Positions 42,766-54,934 of a stretch of 64,000 nucleotides of DNA are shown here, piece by piece. Position numbers and translations under genes: made by a program. Origin of the DNA: Porphyrobacter sp. HT-58-2. Lineage in GTDB: Bacteria > Pseudomonadota > Alphaproteobacteria > Sphingomonadales > Sphingomonadaceae. Where the stretch lies: NCBI RefSeq assembly GCF_002952215.1, contig NZ_CP022600.1, positions 1,364,001 to 1,428,000 of the forward strand. The letters are read 5' to 3'. The notes under the pieces are model-generated. The model did no database searches and had not been told where the DNA came from. It saw only the letters and a program-made list of their open reading frames with translations. Positions within the stretch are counted from its first letter, which is position 1, and each line of letters starts with the position of its first letter.

Positions 42766-43446
42766 ATGAAGAATCTTCTGATGCTTGGCGGTGCTGCTCT
42801 GGCGCTTGCCGCAACGCCCGCCATGGCGCAGGATAGCAATGATCGTGCCGGTGACATTCAGGTGAAGCTGCTTGGCACCTATGTCGCGCCTGATGGCAAG
42901 ATCACCGATATCAACGTGAACCTGCCGGGCCTGCCCGCCACCACCCAGACCAAGGCGAATGACAATTTCGTGCCGACGCTGGCGGTGGAATATTTCGTCA
43001 GCAACAATGTCTCGATCGAGACGATTGCCGGCACCACCCAGCATGATGTCGATGCGACCGCCGGCCTGCCTGCCGGGGCCGAACTGGTCTCGAACGCGCT
43101 GCTGCTGCCCGCCACGGTGACGGCCAAGCTCCACTTCGATCTGGGCGGGGTGAAGCCCTATGTCGGCGCGGGTGCGGCCTATTTCATGTGGCTCAAGGAT
43201 GACCCCGGCGCCGCGACCCTGCCGCTGGGCGTGACCGAGACCAATCTCTCGGACGAATTCGGCCTTGCGCTGCAAGCCGGATTCGATGTTCCGGTGAACG
43301 ACAAAGGGCTGGGGATCAGCGTCGATGTGAAGCGGTACTTCATCGACACCACTGCGCGCTGGTTTGTCGGCAACACGCTGGCGATCGAGACCGAGCACAA
43401 GCTTGATCCGTGGGTGATCAGCGCCGGGCTGAGCTACCGCTTCTAA
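42766..43446 (+). CDS. ompW: OmpW family outer membrane protein
   Basis: A 226-residue outer-membrane protein with signal peptide (MKNLLMLGGAALALAATPAMA) and an eight-strand beta-barrel of the OmpW type, including the PYVGAGAAYF segment and a terminal Tyr-Arg-Phe. ATG 42766 follows GAAGGACG; an in-frame ATG 15 bases upstream is possible. It shares a perfect FNR box with the divergent FNR-type gene. OmpW is under FNR control in enterobacteria as well, so low-oxygen induction is likely. OmpW barrels are thought to let small hydrophobic molecules through. Confidence 0.88.
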   Translation: MKNLLMLGGAALALAATPAMAQDSNDRAGDIQVKLLGTYVAPDGKITDINVNLPGLPATTQTKANDNFVPTLAVEYFVSNNVSIETIAGTTQHDVDATAGLPAGAELVSNALLLPATVTAKLHFDLGGVKPYVGAGAAYFMWLKDDPGAATLPLGVTETNLSDEFGLALQAGFDVPVNDKGLGISVDVKRYFIDTTARWFVGNTLAIETEHKLDPWVISAGLSYRF

Positions 43447-43467
43447 GCGCCCCTTGCTGGTGAAAAG

Positions 43468-43500
43468 ACCCCGCTGGCCCTTGTGGCTGGCGGGGTTTTT
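43468..43500 (+). terminator. Rho-independent terminator after ompW
   Basis: ACCCCGC pairs with GCGGGGT (43468-43474 with 43490-43496), with a further GCC/GGC pairing inside, followed by a T run. It lies 21 bases after the ompW stop. Confidence 0.85.
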
Positions 43501-43617
43501 CGTGGCTGGTGCCAGCCTGTTCTTGCGGGGGTCTTGCGGCCTCGTGCTTCGCGCTTGCCCCCTGCTTGACCCGGGCTTGCCCCCCTCTTGCCCCATCCCT
43601 GCGACGCCTTTCGGGGT

Positions 43618-43633
43618 TGTTTCATGTGAAACA
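43618..43633. promoter_or_regulatory. parS-like ParB binding site
   Basis: TGTTTCATGTGAAACA matches the parS consensus at 15 of 16 bases (CACGTG to CATGTG). It lies in the intergenic region between ompW and acs, 95 bases before acs. The rest of this 281-base gap holds the ompW terminator and presumably the acs promoter. Confidence 0.65.
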
Positions 43634-43727
43634 TCGGCCCTTCGGCCGCGCCCGGTCTAAGACCTTTGTCTGACAGCGCGGGCCGTGTAGTCTGAGGTAA
43701 AGCAGGGCAAAATCAGGGAGAGTCGAG

Positions 43728-45659
43728 ATGATCCACGCTGTCGAGCGGCCTAGGCCCCATGTTCCAACCCATTGTTCCTCGGAACAATATGAGGAAATGT
43801 ACAACCGCTCCATCGAAACGCCGGGGGAATTCTGGCTGGAACAGGCCCGCCGGTTGGATTGGACGAAATCACCGACGGTGGGCGGGGAGTGGTCCTACGA
43901 TCCGGTGGGCATCACCTGGTTCGAAGACGGCACTCTCAACCTGTGCCACAACGCGGTCGACCGCCATCTTGCAGACAAGGCGGATACCACGGCGCTGATC
44001 TTCGAGCCTGATGATCCCGCCTCACCGGGCCGCAGCCTGACCTATGCCGAGCTGCACCGTGAGGTGGTGCGCATGGCCAATGCTCTGAAAAAGCTTGGTG
44101 TTTCGCGGGGTGATCGGGTCACGATCTATATGCCGATGATCCTCGAAGGGGTCACCGCGATGCTCGCCTGCGCAAGGCTGGGAGCGGTGCATTCGGTGGT
44201 TTTCGGCGGCTTCTCGCCCGAGGCTCTGGCCAGCCGGATCGAGGATTGCGACAGCCGTTTCGTGATCACCGCCGATGAAGGCCTGCGTGGCGGTAAGTCT
44301 GTGCCTTTAAAGGCGAATGTCGACGCCGCGCTGGCCGAACCCGATCACGACACCCCGATCAAGGGGATGCTGGTGGTGCGCCATACCGGGGGCGAGGTCG
44401 CCATGACCGAGGGGCGCGATCACTGGCTTCACGATCTCGCCAGCGATGAGGATTGTCCCTGCGAAGTGATGAGCGCGGAAGACCCGCTGTTCATCCTCTA
44501 CACCTCAGGTTCGACCGGCAAGCCCAAGGGCGTGCTCCACACCACCGGCGGATATGGCGTCTGGACGGCGACAACCTTCCATTATATCTTTGATTATCAA
44601 CCGGGTGAGGTGTTCTGGTGCACCGCCGATATCGGCTGGGTGACGGGGCATAGCTACATCGTCTACGGCCCGCTGATCAACGGAGCCACCGCCTTGGTGT
44701 TCGAAGGCGTGCCGAGCTACCCCGATCACGGGCGCTTCTGGGACGTGGTCGACAAGCACAAGGTCAACATCCTCTATACCGCCCCCACCGCGATCCGAGC
44801 GTTGATGCGCGAGGGCGATGCCCATGTCACCAGCCGCTCGCGCGCCTCGCTGCGCCTGCTGGGGAGCGTGGGCGAGCCGATCAACCCGGAAGCCTGGCGC
44901 TGGTATTTCGACGTGGTGGGCGAGGGCCGCTGCCCGATTATCGACACCTGGTGGCAGACCGAAACCGGGGGCTGCATGATCACGACGCTCCCCGGCGCGC
45001 ACGACATGAAGCCGGGCAGCGCAGGCCTGCCCTTCTTCGGAATCCGTCCGCAACTGGTTGATAATGAAGGCGGCGTGCTCGACGGCGCGACCGAGGGGAA
45101 CCTGTGCATCACGCATAGCTGGCCGGGGCAGGCCCGCACCGTCTACGGCGATCACGACCGCTTCGTGCAGACCTATTTCAGCACCTACGCCGGAAAGTAT
45201 TTCACCGGGGACGGGTGCAAGCGCGACGCGGACGGTTATTACTGGATCACGGGCCGTGTCGATGACGTGATCAACGTCTCTGGCCACCGCATGGGCACCG
45301 CCGAGGTCGAGAGCGCGCTGGTGCTGCACCCCAAGGTCGCCGAAAGCGCGGTGGTCGGTTACCCGCACGACATCAAGGGGCAGGGCATCTATTGCTACGT
45401 CACGCTCAACGCGGGTGAAGAAGGCACGCCCGGACTGCTCGCCGAGCTCAAGCAGTGGGTGCGCAAGGAAATCGGCCCGATCGCGACGCCCGATTGCATC
45501 CAGTTCACCGACGGCCTGCCCAAGACCCGTTCGGGCAAGATCATGCGCCGCATCCTGCGCAAGATCGCCGAGAACGATTTCGGATCATTGGGCGATACCT
45601 CGACGCTGGCTGATCCCTCTCTGGTCGAGCGGCTGATCGAGGGGCGCCAGAACCGCTGA
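43728..45659 (+). CDS. acs: Acetyl-CoA synthetase
   Basis: A 643-residue AMP-forming acyl-CoA synthetase. The phosphate loop is [11 protein letters not shown], the adenylate segment is [10 protein letters not shown] and the C-terminal Lys is in [11 protein letters not shown], where acetylation switches Acs off in known cases. The Trp before QTETG narrows the acyl pocket and points to acetate rather than propionate. The start is supported by AGGGAGAG. It makes acetyl-CoA from acetate, ATP and CoA, letting the cell grow on acetate. It is a single-gene unit: the next gene is on the other strand. Confidence 0.94.
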   Translation: MIHAVERPRPHVPTHCSSEQYEEMYNRSIETPGEFWLEQARRLDWTKSPTVGGEWSYDPVGITWFEDGTLNLCHNAVDRHLADKADTTALIFEPDDPASPGRSLTYAELHREVVRMANALKKLGVSRGDRVTIYMPMILEGVTAMLACARLGAVHSVVFGGFSPEALASRIEDCDSRFVITADEGLRGGKSVPLKANVDAALAEPDHDTPIKGMLVVRHTGGEVAMTEGRDHWLHDLASDEDCPCEVMSAEDPLFILYTSGSTGKPKGVLHTTGGYGVWTATTFHYIFDYQPGEVFWCTADIGWVTGHSYIVYGPLINGATALVFEGVPSYPDHGRFWDVVDKHKVNILYTAPTAIRALMREGDAHVTSRSRASLRLLGSVGEPINPEAWRWYFDVVGEGRCPIIDTWWQTETGGCMITTLPGAHDMKPGSAGLPFFGIRPQLVDNEGGVLDGATEGNLCITHSWPGQARTVYGDHDRFVQTYFSTYAGKYFTGDGCKRDADGYYWITGRVDDVINVSGHRMGTAEVESALVLHPKVAESAVVGYPHDIKGQGIYCYVTLNAGEEGTPGLLAELKQWVRKEIGPIATPDCIQFTDGLPKTRSGKIMRRILRKIAENDFGSLGDTSTLADPSLVERLIEGRQNR

Positions 45660-45695
45660 GTGACGCGGCGCCGGGGCGGCCATTATGCTGCCGCC

Positions 45696-46376
45696 TCAGC
45701 GCCGCCGTGACTTGCGCTCCAGATTGCGTTTGGCCTTGGGGGCGTATTCGACGAAGTTTGCTTCGATCGCCTCGCTCACCTTGCTTATGACTTCGGCAGG
45801 GTCATCCTCTTCCTTCACGGGAAAAACGGTGAGCTTGTTGGCGCCTTCCCCGCGGTGACGGAACACCCATTGCGCATCATCGCGATACTGCCGCACATCG
45901 AAGGTCGTAGTGAAACGGTCTCCCCAGACGATGTCCTCGATGAGATAGTTCGAGCCCATATGAAGTTCGTAATAGCAGGTTGCCTGCGAGGTCGAGCGCC
46001 TCTCCTTGCGCTGCTTTATGCTCCGCTCGTCTTCGGTTTCGAGATGGGTCACGACCGCGGTGCCCGCTGGCAGACCGAGACTTGCGACGGGGTCGGCCCG
46101 CAGCACCGCTTCGATTTGCAGATTGGCACTGGCGATGTCCACGAACTGCTGGTCGCTGGTTTCGTCCAGATTGCCCGGAAAATGGAATGCGAGTTCACCA
46201 AGCCCATGACCGAACGGCATGCTGGCGAAATCCTTGGCGGCCCAGATATGCAGTTCACAAGGAGCCTTGTCGTCTGGCTCGGCTGCGGCCCGCGTGTCCT
46301 GCGCCAATGTTGGCGCGGCAAGGAAGCTGACCGCGGCAAGGCTGGTCAGAATGTAAGCACAGAAACGATTGGCCAT
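45696..46376 (-). CDS. Secreted hypothetical protein
   Basis: A 226-residue exported protein: signal peptide (MANRFCAYILTSLAAVSFLAAPTLA) followed by a soluble domain with two Cys (CELHIWAA and CYYELHM) that could form a disulfide. The C-terminus is very basic (KAKRNLERKSRRR). No known family is recognised. It converges on acs. ATG 46376 gives the signal peptide; an in-frame start 15 bases upstream adds four residues. A strong terminator for the gene upstream on the same strand lies just before it, so it should have its own promoter, in a gap of only about 15-20 bases or overlapping the terminator. Confidence 0.75.
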   Translation of the reverse strand: MANRFCAYILTSLAAVSFLAAPTLAQDTRAAAEPDDKAPCELHIWAAKDFASMPFGHGLGELAFHFPGNLDETSDQQFVDIASANLQIEAVLRADPVASLGLPAGTAVVTHLETEDERSIKQRKERRSTSQATCYYELHMGSNYLIEDIVWGDRFTTTFDVRQYRDDAQWVFRHRGEGANKLTVFPVKEEDDPAEVISKVSEAIEANFVEYAPKAKRNLERKSRRR

Positions 46377-46388
46377 GTTGTATGGCTC

Positions 46389-46425
46389 CAAAAAAAGGCC
46401 GCTGCAGCGTGAGCTGCAACGGCCT
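46389..46425 (-). terminator. Rho-independent terminator (minus strand)
   Basis: A 13-base stem with one G:T pair (AGGCCGCTGCAGC with GCTGCAACGGCCT) and loop GTGA, with a seven-base T run on the minus strand. It ends transcription of the small gene at 46452. A T run also follows on the plus strand (46426-46431), so it can work both ways. Confidence 0.85.
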
Positions 46426-46451
46426 GTTTTTGAACTAAGTTATGGATCAGA

Positions 46452-46751
46452 TCAAGCTTCGCGGGTGCCCGAGAGCGGCATCGCGCCGAAGGCCCCGGCA
46501 TTGACCGAGCCGGTCAGCATGTCGCCATCGATGGTCGCTTCGCAATCGAGCGTCATCGGCATCGGCACGGTCATGTTCATCTTCCAGCTGATGGTGTTGC
46601 CGCTGACGGTGCCGCCGGCAATGTCCATCGAGCCAAGGCTGCCGACCAGCGAACCCGAGAAGGTGTCGCCATCAGGCACCACGGTGAGCGTGCCGGTCTG
46701 ATCGCCCATCGGGCTCTTGACGATGGTCTTGTAGGTACCTGCAACGGACAT
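46452..46751 (-). CDS. Small beta-rich hypothetical protein
   Basis: A 99-residue protein without signal peptide. The alternating pattern (GTLTVVPDGDTFSGSLVG, then ISWKMNMTVPM) suggests a small beta-barrel or beta-sandwich that could bind a small ligand. ATG 46751 has a strong ribosome site (AAGGAGG); a TTG two codons upstream is less likely. It is followed by its own terminator. I recognise no named family; sphingomonads often carry such short proteins of unknown role. Confidence 0.7.
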   Translation of the reverse strand: MSVAGTYKTIVKSPMGDQTGTLTVVPDGDTFSGSLVGSLGSMDIAGGTVSGNTISWKMNMTVPMPMTLDCEATIDGDMLTGSVNAGAFGAMPLSGTREA

Positions 46752-46830
46752 ATTCAACTCCCTCCTTGGATCCGGACCCTTGCGCGGATCGGGATTTCGA
46801 ACGCGTTGTTTACACTCATGTCAGCGCGCT

Positions 46831-49782
46831 TCAACCGGATTTGGATCGAAGCGCGCTGAAACTGTGCGGCTTACTCGCCTTCCATCTCCCGCTGCTCGAT
46901 CGGCAGGCCGAGCGGTTCGAGCTGTGCGCGCACCGTGCTGGCATCGCCGACGACGACCCACACGAACTTGTCGGTTGCAATCGCGGCGCGGGCGGCCGCA
47001 TCGAGGCTTTCAGTGGTCTGGGCGCGGTAGATGCCGGCCAGCTTTTCCTGATAGTCGTCGGGGCGGCCGAACAGAGCGTTCGACTGCATGGCGCCAAGCA
47101 CTGCGGCGAAGTTTCGGGGCGGCCGAACAGAGCGTTCGACTGCATGGCGCCAAGCACTGCGGGCGAAGTTTCGAATCGGCCCGGCAGGCCGCCGACTTCG
47201 TTGGCCTGGGTGCGTTCAAGCTCCTCGGTGGTGACGCCCTTCTCGGTCAGGAATTCGCGCGTTTCGCGGATCATCTCCGCCAGCGAATCCCCGGTGCGGT
47301 CAGCCTGAACACCGCCGGAAATGCTGTAGACCACCGCATTTTCGCGCGCCTGCGAACCACCACGCACGCCATAGCTCCAGCCCTTGGTCTCGCGCAGGTT
47401 CATGTTAAGACGCGCGAGGAAGTTGCCGCCCAGCGAGTTGTTGGCGCTGTTGAAGTCGATGAAGGCCTGATCGCCCGCATCAAGCGGGGTGACCTGTGCG
47501 CCAACAATGATGCTTTGCGGCGAGTTGGGGCGGTTAACGAGGATGATGCGGTTGCCCTCGGCCGCGGTGGTGGCGGCGAATTGCTTGGTTCCCTTGGCGC
47601 TTGCGGGAGCCTTCCAATCGCCGAACACCGCGTTGAGTTCCTTCATCACCTCGGCCAGCGGACGATCGGAAATGACGAAGACCTCGCCATTGTCGGGACG
47701 GATCCAGCTGTCCTTGAAAGCGATCAGATCATCGCGAGTGATGCTGCCGACACTCTCCACCGTGCTGACACCACCATAGGGGGTTTCCGCACCGAACAGT
47801 TCCGGGGTCAGGGTGCGCTGCGCAATGCCCTGCGGCGACTTCATCTGCTGGCGCAGGCTGACGATGGTCTGATTGCGCACGCGCTCCAGATCGTCAGGGT
47901 TGAAGGCCGGCTCGCGCATGATCTGGCGCATCAGGTCGAGGCTGGGAGCAAGGTTGGCGGTCAGCGCTGAAAGGGTGAAGGTCGAACGGTCATCGCCGCC
48001 GCCGACCGAGATGGTCGCGCCCAGACGTTCCTTCGCCTCGGCGATCTGCTGCGAGGTAAGCTTGGCAGTGCCTTCGTTATAGAGCGACAGCGTCAGACCT
48101 TCCAGACCCGCCTTGTCGGCCGGATCAGCCGCGCTTCCGGCATCAAAGCTCATCGCCACATAGGTCGCCGGCACCGCCGTACGGCGCGCATAGGTGACCT
48201 TCATCCCGTTGTTCAGCGTTGCACGCTCGATCGCGGGGAAATCGAGTTCGGCGACGCTGTCGACCGGCGGCTTGGGACGCTCGACCGAAACGCTGATGGT
48301 TTCGGCCGCACGATCACGCTCGGAGGCATTGGCGCCATCGGCCTTGACCGAGGCCGCTTCCTCATAGGTGGCATCGCGCGGGCCGGGCTCCAGCACCACG
48401 GTCATCGCCGGACGGGTCATCCAGCGGGCCATCGCGTCCCGGACTTCAGCGGGCGTAAGTTTGGCGAGGGTTTCGAACTCCGTGGCGTAAAAGGCGGGAT
48501 CGCCGGTCATCACACGCCCTTCAGCAAGGGTCTGGGCCTTGCCGGTGAAGCCGCCGACCTGTTCGAGACCGCGGATCGTCCGGGCAAGCGTGCTGGTGAC
48601 TGCACGGCGCACTTCGTCTTCAGTCGGGCCTTCGGTGATCAGCCGCGCCACCACTTCGTCCATGCGCTTCTCGAGAGTTGCCAGTTCGACGCCCTGCTTG
48701 AGAGTGCCGCTGACGCTGAGGATGCCGATGCGCTGGAAGGCTGAGTTGCTGGCGGAAACGCCAACCGCCAGCTGCTCGTCGCGGACCAGCTCCTGATCGA
48801 GACGGCTCGATGCCAGGCCCCCGAGGATCGAAGCGCCCACTTCAAGCGCGATACGGTCCTTGCCGGTAAGGCCTTCGACAGCCCAGTAACGGGTGATGCT
48901 TGTGGCAGCGACCTGATCCTTGAAGGTCTTGCGCACCGGCTCGGCGAGGGTGGGGACATCGGCCATCGCCGGTTCGTTGACCGGGCCGCGTGCGATCGCG
49001 CCGAAATACTTTTCGACGAGCGGGCGCGCTTCGGCAGCGGAAATATCGCCTGCAATCACCAAGGTCGCGTTGTTGGGGCCGTAATTGTCACGGAACCAGT
49101 TGCGCACGTCCTCCATCGAGGCAGCGTCGAGATCTGCCATCGAACCGATCGTCGAGTGGCGATAGGGGTGGCCTTCAGGGAACAGGGTCTTCAGCACCTC
49201 GTAGAACACGAGCCCGCCGGGCTGGTTGTCGCCCTGGCGCTTTTCGTTCTGCACCACGCCGCGCTGGTTATCGAGCTTCTCCTGCGTCACCGCGCCGAGC
49301 AGGTAGCCCATGCGGTCGCTCTCCAGCCACAGGGCGCGCTCCAGCGCGGGACGCGGCACGGTCTGGAAATAGTTGGTGCGGTCAAACCAGGTGGTGCCGT
49401 TGAAATCGGTTCCGCCAATCTCGGCAAGATACTGGAAGTAATCATCCGGCGCGTTTTCCGAGCCGTTGAACATCAGGTGTTCGAACAGGTGCGCAAAGCC
49501 GGTCTTGCCCTTGGGCTCGTCCTTGGAACCGACATTGTACCACACGGTCACATTGACGATCGGCGCCTTGCGATCCTCATGCACCAGCACCTTGAGACCG
49601 TTGGCGAGATCGAATTCCTCGTAAGGAATTTTTACCTGAGAGACGAGCGCCGGAAGATCGGCGGTCGGCTGGGGAGTGGTGGCGGCTGCCGTGGGAGCTC
49701 CCTGAGCCAGTGCAGGGGTCAAGGGGGCGGCAATCGCAAGCGCAAGCGCTGACAGGCTGGCGGCAGCAAAACGATAGGTCAT
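46831..49782 (-). CDS. M16 family zinc metallopeptidase, C-terminus frameshifted
   Basis: A two-domain periplasmic M16 (pitrilysin-type) peptidase. Signal peptide MTYRFAAASLSALALAIAAPLTPALA is followed by the inverted zinc motif HLFEH (HxxEH) near residue 102 in the N-terminal half. The C-terminal half lacks the motif, as is normal for this type. Near the 3' end a tandem duplication (47059-47171) with one base missing shifts the frame. The encoded protein then ends in about 90 unrelated residues at 46831. Undoing the shift restores an ending with PDDYQEKLAGIYRAQ and stops at 46871. So as read the last about 77 native residues are lost. It follows the penicillin-acylase gene by 43 bases and is probably co-transcribed. 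Confidence 0.85.
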   Translation of the reverse strand: MTYRFAAASLSALALAIAAPLTPALAQGAPTAAATTPQPTADLPALVSQVKIPYEEFDLANGLKVLVHEDRKAPIVNVTVWYNVGSKDEPKGKTGFAHLFEHLMFNGSENAPDDYFQYLAEIGGTDFNGTTWFDRTNYFQTVPRPALERALWLESDRMGYLLGAVTQEKLDNQRGVVQNEKRQGDNQPGGLVFYEVLKTLFPEGHPYRHSTIGSMADLDAASMEDVRNWFRDNYGPNNATLVIAGDISAAEARPLVEKYFGAIARGPVNEPAMADVPTLAEPVRKTFKDQVAATSITRYWAVEGLTGKDRIALEVGASILGGLASSRLDQELVRDEQLAVGVSASNSAFQRIGILSVSGTLKQGVELATLEKRMDEVVARLITEGPTEDEVRRAVTSTLARTIRGLEQVGGFTGKAQTLAEGRVMTGDPAFYATEFETLAKLTPAEVRDAMARWMTRPAMTVVLEPGPRDATYEEAASVKADGANASERDRAAETISVSVERPKPPVDSVAELDFPAIERATLNNGMKVTYARRTAVPATYVAMSFDAGSAADPADKAGLEGLTLSLYNEGTAKLTSQQIAEAKERLGATISVGGGDDRSTFTLSALTANLAPSLDLMRQIMREPAFNPDDLERVRNQTIVSLRQQMKSPQGIAQRTLTPELFGAETPYGGVSTVESVGSITRDDLIAFKDSWIRPDNGEVFVISDRPLAEVMKELNAVFGDWKAPASAKGTKQFAATTAAEGNRIILVNRPNSPQSIIVGAQVTPLDAGDQAFIDFNSANNSLGGNFLARLNMNLRETKGWSYGVRGGSQARENAVVYSISGGVQADRTGDSLAEMIRETREFLTEKGVTTEELERTQANEVGGLPGRFETSPAVLGAMQSNALFGRPETSPQCLAPCSRTLCSAAPTTIRKSWPASTAPRPLKASMRPPAPRLQPTSSCGSSSAMPARCAHSSNRSACRSSSGRWKASKPHSFSALRSKSG
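47059..47171. repeat. 57/56-bp tandem duplication inside the M16 gene
   Basis: Copy one (47115-47171) is 57 bases, in frame, coding for 19 residues (ETSPAVLGAMQSNALFGRP). Copy two (47059-47114) is identical except that GGG has become GG, so it is 56 bases long. The missing base shifts the frame for the rest of the M16 gene. A 57-base copy would have kept the frame. Confidence 0.95.
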
Positions 49783-49825
49783 GGACAAAGGCTCCAGTGG
49801 TGAATTCAGGTTGAAGACGAGAGCG

Positions 49826-52033
49826 TTAACGCGCGCTGGTGACGGTGCGGCGACTGCTGGCTTTTGCCAGCAGATCATCGCGCCAGAAATACACGGGCTT
49901 CAGCCGGTGATCGACGAACAGCCGCATCTGGTCGGTGTAATGCGGACTTCGGGGCCGGGTGGTGGCCGCTCCGAAGGGCTGGACCGAACGTGAGGTAACG
50001 CGCTGGCCGGGCTGCCATTCGATCCACATGATGAAGCTGTCCCCGTGCTTGAGGCTGAGGCGGCCATCTTCTGCGACATCCCAGGTGGTCGAAGCGCGCA
50101 AGGTGTCCGATCCGCCGTCGAGCGGCAGGTCAAGCCCGCCCTGCCTCAGTCGCAGAAGTTCGCCCATTGGCGGATCGAGCCGCCCGAAATGGGTCATCAG
50201 GTGATCGCTTGCCGCGCCGAGCTTTTCGGTCACGTCCGGGAACGGCTTGTTCGAATAGTCGGCGGACATGAAATCGCGGATCACCAGCAGGGCGAGCGCG
50301 TCGGCGCGGCCCTTGCCGTCAGCAGTGAAATCCCAGGACAGCAGCAGATCGCGCGCCTCGGCAAGCCGCCCGCGCGCTTCCATCGTCTCCAGCCCGTCAA
50401 ACAACCGCGCAACATAGCCCAGCCGTTCATAGCCGGTGTCATACTTGATTGCCTCCAGAGTCTTGCGGTCAAGCACCCTGGCTTCCGAAAGCAGCTTGTA
50501 GGCGCGCCATGAGCGGTTGGTCTGCTTCAGTTCAATACCCATCACCGGCGAGAACGCCTGAGGGTCAAGATCGCTCCCGCTGCCTGCTGCGGTGAAAGGG
50601 GTGTTGTTCGAATTGTAGAGCCAGCCACTTGCCGGGTTCACGATCCGGGGCAGGGCAGCGTAATCGACTGCGCCCTGCCAGATCAGATCGCTGCGGTCGC
50701 CGGGCAGAACCGAGCGCCAGTTGGCCTCGACACCTTCGGGCCGAGCCGGGATCGCGGCATTGTAGACATAGGCGATGGTGCCGGTCTTGTCGGCATAGAT
50801 GAAGTTGGTTGAAGGGATCGCAAGGCGTGCCAGTTGCGCTTCCCACTCTTCGAAGCTGGTTGCCTTGTTGATGCGGTAATAGGCATCGAGCTGCTCCAGC
50901 CGCCCGATTCCGCCATAGCGGATCGCGAAGGCACCTTTGTCGTTGCGGATCACAGGCCCGTGGACTGAACGCAGCACCTCGCGCCGGATCGGCAGCACCA
51001 CGGGGCCAACCTTGACCGGAAGCGTCACCCACCTGCTTTCGAGATCGCGCCATTCCCCGTCGAGCCGGTAGTGCATCCCGCTCTCGTCAACCTCCAGTTG
51101 ATAGACGTCGATCATGTCGGGGGTGTTGACTGTGTTGGTCCAACCCAGATGTTCGTTGTGACCAAGGAAGGGGAAGGGCGATCCGGGGAAATTCGCTCCG
51201 GCAAAATGCCAGCCCTCGCCGCTTTCCACGACAAGTTCGTACCACGCCACGCCGCCACGCAGCGGTTGGTGCGAGTTCGAGATCAAGGTGGTTGTCCCGC
51301 CGCCTTTCTGCGGAGCGACCGCGAAGGCATTGGAGCCAAGGTGCTCCGCATCCTCGCCCAGCGGCAGGACCAGTGCGCGCGCCTGCTGCCGGGCTGTGGC
51401 GGGGGCCGGCGCGGCCACTGGGAGCGGATCGCGCGGGAAGCCGGGAATATCGGGGCCATGTTCGCGGCGCAGGTCCTCTCCAGCCACCAGAGGGCCGATC
51501 ACGCTGTCGAGACCGAAGAAGAACGGCTGGCGCAGCGCGAAACCAGCGGCCACGTCGATCCCGGCGACCGGGAACAGGTTGGCAAGCTTCACCTCGCCGG
51601 GGTGTTTGGCGGCATATTGGTTGAGGCCCGCGGCATAGGCCTCGAACAGCGCGCGGGTATCGGCTGGCAGCTTTGGGTATTCGCGTTCTGCCGTGCCGCG
51701 CGCATCGATCAGGTGGTAGACATAGTCGACCCTCGCCCCGTCTTCGCCCGCAATCGCGCCGTAGCGTCCGCGCGCCATGGCAACCACGTCCTGCAAGGTG
51801 AAGAAATCATCCTCGGCATGGGCGATGGCGACGCCGTAAGCTGTGTCGGCGTCTGTCTTGCCGTAGATGTGCGGCACACCGAAATCGTCCCGGATGATCT
51901 CGGCGGAATAGACGCGGCCTTGTCCGGGCGCGTTGGCCGCGCTGGCGAAGAACGGTTCCCAGCTGGCGAGTCCCACCACCGCCAGCACAAGCACCCCCAC
52001 CAGCGCAAAGGCGCCGCGCTTCACCCAGATCAT
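49826..52033 (-). CDS. Penicillin acylase family protein (Ntn hydrolase)
   Basis: A 735-residue member of the penicillin amidase family (S45). One N-terminal hydrophobic segment (residues about 5-25) serves as signal or anchor. The autocatalytic cleavage site is at LGSNAFAV: the Ser becomes the new N-terminal nucleophile of the beta chain. NSHQPL and the GHNEHLGWTNT segment are further family marks. Relatives cleave amide bonds of beta-lactam side chains, acyl-homoserine lactones or other acylated amines, so the true substrate is open. ATG 52033 gives the signal segment; an earlier in-frame start is unlikely. It is divergent from clpB and is followed by the M16 peptidase gene. Confidence 0.9.
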   Translation of the reverse strand: MIWVKRGAFALVGVLVLAVVGLASWEPFFASAANAPGQGRVYSAEIIRDDFGVPHIYGKTDADTAYGVAIAHAEDDFFTLQDVVAMARGRYGAIAGEDGARVDYVYHLIDARGTAEREYPKLPADTRALFEAYAAGLNQYAAKHPGEVKLANLFPVAGIDVAAGFALRQPFFFGLDSVIGPLVAGEDLRREHGPDIPGFPRDPLPVAAPAPATARQQARALVLPLGEDAEHLGSNAFAVAPQKGGGTTTLISNSHQPLRGGVAWYELVVESGEGWHFAGANFPGSPFPFLGHNEHLGWTNTVNTPDMIDVYQLEVDESGMHYRLDGEWRDLESRWVTLPVKVGPVVLPIRREVLRSVHGPVIRNDKGAFAIRYGGIGRLEQLDAYYRINKATSFEEWEAQLARLAIPSTNFIYADKTGTIAYVYNAAIPARPEGVEANWRSVLPGDRSDLIWQGAVDYAALPRIVNPASGWLYNSNNTPFTAAGSGSDLDPQAFSPVMGIELKQTNRSWRAYKLLSEARVLDRKTLEAIKYDTGYERLGYVARLFDGLETMEARGRLAEARDLLLSWDFTADGKGRADALALLVIRDFMSADYSNKPFPDVTEKLGAASDHLMTHFGRLDPPMGELLRLRQGGLDLPLDGGSDTLRASTTWDVAEDGRLSLKHGDSFIMWIEWQPGQRVTSRSVQPFGAATTRPRSPHYTDQMRLFVDHRLKPVYFWRDDLLAKASSRRTVTSAR

Positions 52034-52188
52034 GACGGATGTCTCTCCCAAACCGCAGGCTGCGTTGTTGCGCGCAGGAGGTGGGAGGTCAAGGCTTGCG
52101 GTCTTCGCAACAGGCCCCTTGCCATGGCTGCCGATCAAACCCACCTATTTCAGTAACACACCTGCCGCGCGATTTTTGCACGACGGGA

Positions 52189-52216
52189 CTTGTGTTGCCA
52201 ATGTGCAACACTATCT
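52189..52216 (+). promoter_or_regulatory. RpoH-like heat-shock promoter of clpB
   Basis: CTTGTG (52189-52194) and CTATCT (52211-52216), 16 bases apart, resemble the alphaproteobacterial sigma-32 promoter (CTTG ... CYTATNT). The spacer contains the inverted repeat TGTTGC-N6-GCAACA (52193-52210). GGAGGGG precedes the clpB start. Confidence 0.6.
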
Positions 52217-52249
52217 GATGACGGCAACCTTTGGAGGGGTTAGACGATC

Positions 52250-54826
<2,577 letters not shown>

Positions 54827-54888
54827 CGGGCGCACGTTGGTCTGTTGCGGCCAGCGCGCGGCCTTTAATCTTCTGAGCCAACAAAAAA

Positions 54889-54910
54889 AGGCCCCGGTTT
54901 CCCGGGGCCT
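54889..54910. terminator. Bidirectional terminator between clpB and the TonB receptor
   Basis: A perfect nine-base stem (AGGCCCCGG with CCGGGGCCT, loop TTTC) flanked by an A run on the left and TTTCCTTTG on the right, so it has U tracts in both directions, the left-going one being stronger. Confidence 0.85.
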
Positions 54911-54934
54911 TTCCTTTGTCCGTTTACCGAAGGA

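Noticed and set aside
46389..46431. Small RNA gene between the two hypothetical genes near 46.4 kb
   Set aside because: The structure is fully explained as a terminator with U tracts in both directions.
49826..52033. Naming the penicillin-acylase-type gene as an AHL acylase (quorum quencher)
   Set aside because: The family includes AHL acylases, but nothing in the sequence I can see fixes the acyl substrate, and no luxI/luxR genes are nearby.
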